The notes beneath the pieces are model-generated. The model did not search any database, was not told the origin of the DNA, and was given only the letters and a program-made list of their open reading frames with translations. Position numbers and translations under genes: made by a program. From NCBI GenBank assembly GCA_001800085.1, contig MGUS01000010.1, positions 14,379 through 23,982 on the forward strand: a stretch of 9,604 nt of DNA, read 5' to 3'. Every line of letters starts with the position of its first letter. Positions within the stretch are counted from its first letter, which is position 1. The DNA is from Elusimicrobia bacterium RIFCSPLOWO2_01_FULL_60_11. GTDB lineage: Bacteria > Elusimicrobiota > Elusimicrobia > 2-02-FULL-39-32. Of the stretch, positions 5,003 to 9,604 are shown in pieces.

Positions 5003-7591
5003 ATGAAGGCCTGGAAAAAACTTTTTCTCGGCATCGCCGGGTTCCTGGCCCTTGCCTTTCTGGCGTCCGCTTACGCCCTTCACCGCGCGTTCCCTCCGGA
5101 AAAAATAAAGACGATCCTGGTCAAGGAGATCCAGGCCCGTTTGCGCCGCGAGGTGGACCTGGCGGATGCCTCCGTCGGACTCTTGTCCGGCATAACTTTG
5201 AGCGGCTTCCGCTGCTCCGAAACCCCCGATTTCAAATCGGGAACGTTCGTGGAATGTGAAAAGCTGACCCTCCGGTGGGCCTGGCGGCCCCTCTTGCAGA
5301 AGCGGCTTGAGATCAAGGGCATGGAACTGCAGGGTCCCAAGATTCGCGTTGTGCGGCATTCTGACGGAAAAACTTACAATTTCTCGGACCTTCTCGCCTT
5401 GTCTCAGGGGGCCGCGCCACAAGCCGCCGCGAAGGAGCCGGCCGCGAAAGCGCCTTTCGATATAAAATTCTCCAGATTGAAGATCGTCCAAGGGTCGTTC
5501 AGTTTCAAGGATGGATCGCCTGAACAGCTCGAAGCCGCCGTCACCCGATTCAACTTGAAGGCGCGGGGCTCATCCCTCACGGAGCCCGTCGAACTTGACA
5601 TCGCCATGCTTTTTTCCGCGCGCGCGAAGGGCGTGGCTTTTAAAGGAGTCTCCGTAGAAGCGTCAGGGATTGTCTCAGAAATTCTCGCGGCGTCCCCGAA
5701 GTTTTCCCTCAAAGCCAAGGCAAGGGGGATCCCGCTGGAGAGCTTCAAGGATTTCTACGGGTTATCGGGAGAGCTGGATGCCGATTCGGAGGTCTCCGGG
5801 ATGATGTCCTCCCTTTCCGTCCGGCTGGGCGTGGATGCCTCGCGCGCAGGTTTCACTATTCCTCAGATCTGGAAAAAACCAGCGGGGAGCCCGCTGACCC
5901 TTGAATTGGAATGCCGGGTGGACGGCATGAGATCGGCGGAGATCTCAAATTTATCCGTTTCGCTTGCAAAGCCGTTCCTGGAGATTCAGGGGAAGATCCA
6001 AAATTTCAACACAGATTCCCCCGCTTTTGATTTACGGCTGCTGTGCCAGCATGCGGATTGGGATGAGATCATCCGAAGCGCCGCCCTTCCTCCCGGCATG
6101 GTCTTGGAAGGGTCTCTGGACCGCCTGGACCTTGCGGTCTCCGGCACGCCCAAAAAGATCCGGTTCGAGGCGGAATCCGACCTTAAAGATACGGGGATCT
6201 CCTATGCCCCGGGGGATCGCGCCCTATTTAAAAAATCTCGCGGGACACACCTCGCGCTCGAATGCGACGGGAACTATGATCAAGGATCGGCCCTTGAGCT
6301 CGAGAAGTTCAGCGCGTCCCTGGGAGATTGGGACGTCTCCGGGAGCGCGCAAATTTTGCCTTTGACCGGAGCTAAAAGGGCGGTCAAAGCGTCGCTATCG
6401 ACGAACGTCATGTCAATGAAGAATTTGAATGATTTTCTGCCTTCCGTACCCTCCGCCGGGGTCGAAGGGACAGCCCAGGTCCAGATGTCCTTTTCCGGGA
6501 CATTGCCGGTGGGATCCTGGCCCAAGATCCTGGGCTGGGTCGAAGTGAAGGGGCTTGGCGCCGACATCGACGGGCTTGCGCTTGCGGATGTTTCCGGGCG
6601 CTTATCGTTCAGCGAAGGAGGGCTCGACCTCCCGAACCTGTCGGGGAAGATTTCCGGCGAGCCATTCCAGATCAAAGGATCCCTCAAAAATCCGGTTTCG
6701 CCCGTGATCTATGTGGAGGGAAGATTGGACCATCTGGACCTTGCAAAATTCGCCGGTGAGAAGAAGGCGGATGCTAAAACCCCCGTCTCCGCCTCCTCGG
6801 TCCCGCCCCAGCCGGGGACCCAAGGGCTGCCGCCCGCAAGAGTTACGGGCAAGTTTGCCATCGGAAAGATCACCCACCCCAATTTCGACTCGGGCGCTTT
6901 CAATTTTGAATGGGACCTCTCCCAGGTGACTCCCCGGCTGGACAAGGTCTCGGGCACGGCCAAGCTCCGGACCTTCGGCGGGGAGGTCACGAACATCGGG
7001 TCCGTGGAAAAGATACTCAAAATCATAAATCCGTCCTTGAGCATCCTCTATTTTAAGGATATCGGGGGAGATTTTGAATTCAAAGAAGGCACGATGGACA
7101 TCAAGGATTTCTGGGTGGAGTCCGACAAGCTGACCGTGAGCGCGGCGGGGAAATTGCGCCTGCCGGAACGCACCTGCAGCGTTGAGATCCTGGCCCGCTA
7201 TTCAGGGGCGGCCCTGGCGGCTTCCATCCCGGTCGCGGTCACGGGCCCCTTGAGCGCGCCCAGGATAGAGAAAAAGGGCTTGTCGCTGTTCGCTGAAACA
7301 CTCCAGAAAAAGATCCTGCGGATCCAGCCCAGATCCAAAGAAGATATAGAGGAGGAGAAAAGGATCAAAGAGGAGAAAGTCGCGGAAAAAGTGGAGGAAA
7401 AACAGGAAAAGAATGCCGCCCGCGCCGAAAGAGAGGGAGAAAAGGCCGAGGAGCGGAAGCAGAGGGAAGAAGAACGGCTCGAGCGGCTTAAGGAAAAAGA
7501 GGAGTCGAGGAAGGAGAAAGAGCTGGAAAAGCTCGAAAGGAAGAAGGAGGCCGAAGAAGAGAAGCGCCGCCAAAAGGAAGAGGGGGGATAG
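5003..7591 (+). CDS. AsmA-family envelope protein with charged helical tail
   Basis: An 862-residue protein. A basic N-terminus and one transmembrane helix (about 7-26) are followed by FPPEKIKTILVKEIQARLRREVDLADASVGLLSGITLSGF, the usual AsmA start. The long middle is made of repeated beta-strand units with recurring GSL, ISG and FxIKGSL phrases. A conserved C-terminal AsmA block lies at about 612-757 (GGDFEFKEGTMDIKDFWVES, then a predicted strand ending LSAPRIE). AsmA-like/TamB/YhdP proteins are anchored in the inner membrane, span the periplasm and are implicated in moving lipids to the outer membrane. Residues 779-862 form an almost uninterrupted Glu/Lys/Arg helix that is not part of the family core. 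No Shine-Dalgarno is obvious before ATG 5003, so coupling to the preceding gene is likely. No terminator is seen after it. Confidence 0.88.
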   Translation: MKAWKKLFLGIAGFLALAFLASAYALHRAFPPEKIKTILVKEIQARLRREVDLADASVGLLSGITLSGFRCSETPDFKSGTFVECEKLTLRWAWRPLLQKRLEIKGMELQGPKIRVVRHSDGKTYNFSDLLALSQGAAPQAAAKEPAAKAPFDIKFSRLKIVQGSFSFKDGSPEQLEAAVTRFNLKARGSSLTEPVELDIAMLFSARAKGVAFKGVSVEASGIVSEILAASPKFSLKAKARGIPLESFKDFYGLSGELDADSEVSGMMSSLSVRLGVDASRAGFTIPQIWKKPAGSPLTLELECRVDGMRSAEISNLSVSLAKPFLEIQGKIQNFNTDSPAFDLRLLCQHADWDEIIRSAALPPGMVLEGSLDRLDLAVSGTPKKIRFEAESDLKDTGISYAPGDRALFKKSRGTHLALECDGNYDQGSALELEKFSASLGDWDVSGSAQILPLTGAKRAVKASLSTNVMSMKNLNDFLPSVPSAGVEGTAQVQMSFSGTLPVGSWPKILGWVEVKGLGADIDGLALADVSGRLSFSEGGLDLPNLSGKISGEPFQIKGSLKNPVSPVIYVEGRLDHLDLAKFAGEKKADAKTPVSASSVPPQPGTQGLPPARVTGKFAIGKITHPNFDSGAFNFEWDLSQVTPRLDKVSGTAKLRTFGGEVTNIGSVEKILKIINPSLSILYFKDIGGDFEFKEGTMDIKDFWVESDKLTVSAAGKLRLPERTCSVEILARYSGAALAASIPVAVTGPLSAPRIEKKGLSLFAETLQKKILRIQPRSKEDIEEEKRIKEEKVAEKVEEKQEKNAARAEREGEKAEERKQREEERLERLKEKEESRKEKELEKLERKKEAEEEKRRQKEEGG

Positions 7592-7601
7592 GATTGCATT
7601 C

Positions 7602-7630
7602 TTGACAGAAGCGGACATATCTGTTATAAA
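7602..7630 (+). promoter_or_regulatory. Strong sigma-70-type promoter of the lipoprotein operon
   Basis: TTGACA (7602-7607), a 17-base spacer and TATAAA (7625-7630), with an extended -10 TGT just before, make a near-consensus promoter. The start of transcription would be near 7636, giving a leader of about 34 bases with AGGAGG at 7657-7662. A short dyad, ACAGA (7605-7609) and TCTGT (7620-7624), lies between the boxes and could be an operator. The promoter is seen directly in sequence; regulation is inference. Confidence 0.85.
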
Positions 7631-7669
7631 TCCCGAAGCAGCATCAAGGACCATTTAGGAGGCGAACTC

Positions 7670-8125
7670 ATGAATAAATCATCAAGCGTTCTATGCGCGT
7701 TAGTCCTGGCTTTTGCGGCGGTCGGCTGTTCCCACAAGGCGGAGTCCAAAGTGAAGAAGGGCGAGATCACCCGCAGCATCGACACCCCGGACGCGGAGAC
7801 CGACCGTTACATCGAATTTGACGGCATCGGCGCCGCCGACCAGACCATCCAGAACAAGTCCCAGAAAATGTCCCTCTCCGAGACCGCCGCCCGCAAAGTG
7901 GCCGAAGAAAAGATGATCGCCTATCTTAAAGGCCAGCAGATCGACGCGACGACAACGGTGGAGCAGGCCATGGCCACCGATCAGAGGATCGTGGGACTCC
8001 TCAGCAATACCCTCCGGGGAGCCGCCGTGACCAAACGCGAGTGGACGAGCGACGACGGCTGTGTGCTCACCATACGCCTGGACAAGAAAAAATTCAAAGA
8101 CCAGCTGATGATTCCCCCCAAATAA
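7670..8125 (+). CDS. LPP20-like outer-membrane lipoprotein
   Basis: A 151-residue lipoprotein. The signal peptide ends in AAVGC with C20 as the lipidated residue. After a short charged linker, residues 50-147 fit the LPP20/FlgP-like fold: FDGIGAADQT, then the helix SETAARKVAEEKMIAYL, then LRGAAVTKREWTSDDGCVLTIRLDKKKFKDQL. That pattern (helix, LRGA-x-V, W, beta strand of alternating hydrophobics) is characteristic. Relatives are outer-membrane lipoproteins associated with flagella in epsilonproteobacteria or of unknown role elsewhere. AGGAGG sits seven bases before the ATG and the gene has its own strong promoter, so it is probably abundant. A strong terminator lies 30 bases behind its stop. 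A flagellar role is not supported by anything else in the window. Confidence 0.85.
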   Translation: MNKSSSVLCALVLAFAAVGCSHKAESKVKKGEITRSIDTPDAETDRYIEFDGIGAADQTIQNKSQKMSLSETAARKVAEEKMIAYLKGQQIDATTTVEQAMATDQRIVGLLSNTLRGAAVTKREWTSDDGCVLTIRLDKKKFKDQLMIPPK

Positions 8126-8155
8126 GGCCCAATCACTGCCGGGTCATGGATTCAG

Positions 8156-8197
8156 GTCCCGTTAAATCGAGTTGAGATTTAACGGGACTTTTATTTT
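8156..8197 (+). terminator. Intrinsic terminator directly in front of the next ribosome-binding site
   Basis: GTCCCGTTAAATC (8156-8168) and GATTTAACGGGAC (8176-8188) are perfect 13-base complements around a 7-base loop. They are followed by TTTTATTTT (8189-8197). This is a textbook intrinsic terminator. The AAGGAG of the next gene begins on the very next base (8198), and no promoter is visible between them, so partial readthrough is likely. Confidence 0.93.
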
Positions 8198-8203
8198 AAG
8201 GAG
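8198..8203 (+). promoter_or_regulatory. Shine-Dalgarno site abutting the terminator
   Basis: AAGGAG starts one base after the terminator T-run and lies six bases before ATG 8210. It fixes the start of the FlgT-like lipoprotein and is placed where the upstream hairpin or paused transcription could affect its use. Confidence 0.8.
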
Positions 8204-8209
8204 ATTCTA

Positions 8210-9367
8210 ATGAAACGATTGATTCTGTGGACGCTTTTGGCCGCTCTCCCGACCGTTTATCTGACGGGGTGCGCGGGCTCGGGCAGCCGCTTGAAACTGG
8301 GCGAGACGGCCGAGGGCGAAGTGGTGGAAGCCGAAGGCCTCTCGGCGGTCACCGACGACCTGATCGGCACCAAGCGCGCCGCGCTCGCCGACGCCTATAA
8401 GAACGCCGTTGAAAAAGTCGTAGGGGTCTTTATATCCGCCCGCACGATGGTGGAAAAGGCCGTCACCATCCAGCAGAGCATCCTCGGCAAGACGGACGGC
8501 TATATCAAGAAGCACGAGATGATCCGCGAAGGCAAAGAGCCGGACGGGCTCTATCACGCGCATATCCGCGCGCTCGTGTCATTCCAGCAGGTCAAACAGG
8601 ATCTGGAAGCGCTCCGGGTGATCGATGTGGCGGCCGCGGGCAATCCGCGCGTGGCGATCCTGCTGGATGAGACGATTGCTGGGCAGGAGGGCCAGACGAC
8701 GGCTTGCTCCGACGCCATCGCCCAGGGGCTTCTGGAGAGGGGATACAAGGTGGTGGACCGGTCTGAGCTGGCCGCCATCCGCGTGGCCGAAGCCACCCAG
8801 CAGCTTTTGAGTGGGGACGCTCAAGCCGCTTTGAAACCCATCACGCAGAAACTCAAGGCCGAGGTGGTGGTGACCGGCAAGGCCACTGCTTCCCAGATCA
8901 CCGGCCAGGACCTGGGCGGACTCCTGTCCTATCGCGGCAATTTTTCCGGCAAGGCCTTGAGGACGCAGACGGGAGAGATCCTGGCCGCGGTCAACATCCA
9001 GGGTTCGGGCTTGGACGCCACACAGGAAGCGGCGGGAGCCAAGGCCATGACGACCCTGGGTAAGAACGCCGCTCAGGAATTCGCGGGCCGCATCGCCTCG
9101 GAGCTGGCCCGGCGCTCCACCATCCTGGTGACGGTCAGAAATCTCAAGAGTTTCAACAGTTTGGGCGAGGTGAAGGACCTCATCGCCAAGACCCCCGGGG
9201 TGAACGATGTGGTGATGCATACCTTTGAAGGCGGCACCGCGGAGATGGAAGTGAAGGTGAATTCCGCCACGGCGTCGGACCTGGCCGTGACAATCACGGC
9301 CTCCAAAGATCCGATATTGAAAGTCACGTCCCAGACGCAGGACGGCGTCGAGATCGAGGTCCAATGA
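8210..9367 (+). CDS. FlgT-like/CsgG-related three-part lipoprotein
   Basis: A 385-residue lipoprotein with lipobox YLTGC and C21 as the lipid site. Residues 37-135 (EVVEAEGLSAV, then the helix KRAALADAYKNAVEKVVGVFISA, then strand HAHIRALVSF) match the N-terminal domain shared by FlgT and LPP20-like proteins. Residues 146-300 resemble the FlgT middle/CsgG nucleotide-fold-like domain: PRVAILLDE, GLLERGYKVVDRSEL, KAEVVVTGKA. Residues 304-385 form a small separate alpha/beta domain (ILVTVRNLKSFNSLGEVKDLI, then a beta-rich end). FlgT makes an outer ring of the Vibrio flagellum, but no flagellar gene is present here, so an assembly or export complex of the outer membrane is an inference. Transcription probably enters by readthrough of the terminator upstream. 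The next gene follows after 34 bases. Confidence 0.82.
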   Translation: MKRLILWTLLAALPTVYLTGCAGSGSRLKLGETAEGEVVEAEGLSAVTDDLIGTKRAALADAYKNAVEKVVGVFISARTMVEKAVTIQQSILGKTDGYIKKHEMIREGKEPDGLYHAHIRALVSFQQVKQDLEALRVIDVAAAGNPRVAILLDETIAGQEGQTTACSDAIAQGLLERGYKVVDRSELAAIRVAEATQQLLSGDAQAALKPITQKLKAEVVVTGKATASQITGQDLGGLLSYRGNFSGKALRTQTGEILAAVNIQGSGLDATQEAAGAKAMTTLGKNAAQEFAGRIASELARRSTILVTVRNLKSFNSLGEVKDLIAKTPGVNDVVMHTFEGGTAEMEVKVNSATASDLAVTITASKDPILKVTSQTQDGVEIEVQ

Positions 9368-9401
9368 GCGGATTTATAGGACATTCTGTAAGGAGGAAAT
9401 C

Positions 9402-9604
9402 ATGATCAAACTAGGCCTAATCATAGGAATGGGAGTCGTTTCCGCGCTGGGGTTCTCCGGCTGCGCGGCCATGACCAGCGTCAAAATGAAGCAGGACGTC
9501 TCAGCCAACACCACGGAGAAAGTGAAGTCCAAATATACGGGCATCAAGCGGCGGGTGGGCGTCGTGGATTTTGAGAACAAGACGGCCTACGGCCAGAGCC
9601 GCCT
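9402..9604 (+). CDS. CsgG/HfaB-family outer-membrane lipoprotein, N-terminal fragment
   Basis: The window ends inside this gene, with 67 complete codons visible. A signal peptide ends FSGC, with C21 as the lipidated Cys. After a 30-residue linker the sequence RRVGVVDFENKTAYGQSR is the typical first strand and turn of CsgG-family proteins. In Enterobacteria CsgG forms the ring-shaped outer-membrane channel that exports curli subunits, and HfaB does a similar job for the Caulobacter holdfast. AGGAGG (9391-9396) lies five bases before the ATG. With the two lipoproteins upstream it likely belongs to one outer-membrane complex. The pore-forming strands lie beyond the window, so whether it makes a channel is untested. 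Confidence 0.82.
   Translation, partial: MIKLGLIIGMGVVSALGFSGCAAMTSVKMKQDVSANTTEKVKSKYTGIKRRVGVVDFENKTAYGQSR

Noticed and set aside
7331..7588. Purine-rich tract as a repeat or structural DNA element
   Set aside because: It is explained by the Glu/Lys/Arg codons of the AsmA-like tail, and no exact repeated unit is seen.
7605..7624. LexA-type SOS box in the lipoprotein promoter
   Set aside because: The arms are in the opposite order (ACAG first, CTGT last) from the CTGT-N8-ACAG box, so this is not a LexA site.
8579..9364. Minus-strand frame opposite the FlgT-like lipoprotein
   Set aside because: It is rich in His, Gly and Arg, as expected from reversing this coding sequence, and no domain is recognisable.

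Overview
The window reads as chromosomal DNA from a diderm (outer-membrane) bacterium with a moderately high G+C genome. The evidence is an AsmA-type envelope protein, three consecutive genes for lipoproteins (the third being CsgG-like), and several short secreted proteins. The mix of a TatD-linked radical SAM protein, a G5/3D-domain wall protein and CsgG/FlgT-like lipoproteins would suit a little-studied phylum such as Elusimicrobiota, but that is a guess from gene content and not a demonstrated placement. All convincing genes lie on the plus strand. No tRNA, rRNA, CRISPR array or insertion sequence was seen. The longest gene-free stretch is about 137 bases (1657-1793).

Region 1 (1-1656): the C-terminal end of a TatD-family nuclease, a radical SAM protein whose TTG start overlaps the TatD stop, and a membrane-anchored protein with ubiquitin-like/DUF348, G5 and 3D domains. 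The last gene has no ATG, GTG or TTG codon in the right place for its obvious membrane anchor.

Region 2 (about 1740-2541): a more A+T-rich type II toxin-antitoxin module (RelE/HigB-like toxin, XRE-type antitoxin). It has its own -35-like element and a dyad that could be the operator. It sits between two denser gene clusters and looks like an acquired cassette.

Region 3 (2594-7591): five tightly packed genes. They are a class II aldolase with a possibly leaderless transcript, rsmG (16S rRNA methyltransferase), a secreted Pro/Ala-rich coiled-coil protein, a secreted transthyretin-like/Ig-fold protein with a proline-rich tail, and a large AsmA-like protein ending in an 84-residue charged helix. 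The last three look like an envelope module that shares a transcript with housekeeping genes.

Region 4 (7602-9604): a near-consensus sigma-70 promoter drives an LPP20-like lipoprotein. A strong intrinsic terminator follows, with the ribosome-binding site of the next lipoprotein (FlgT-like, three parts) immediately behind it, and then a CsgG-family lipoprotein cut by the window end. The layout suggests an outer-membrane lipoprotein complex whose subunit ratio is set by partial termination. This and the region 3 envelope module are the best candidates for an undescribed system.
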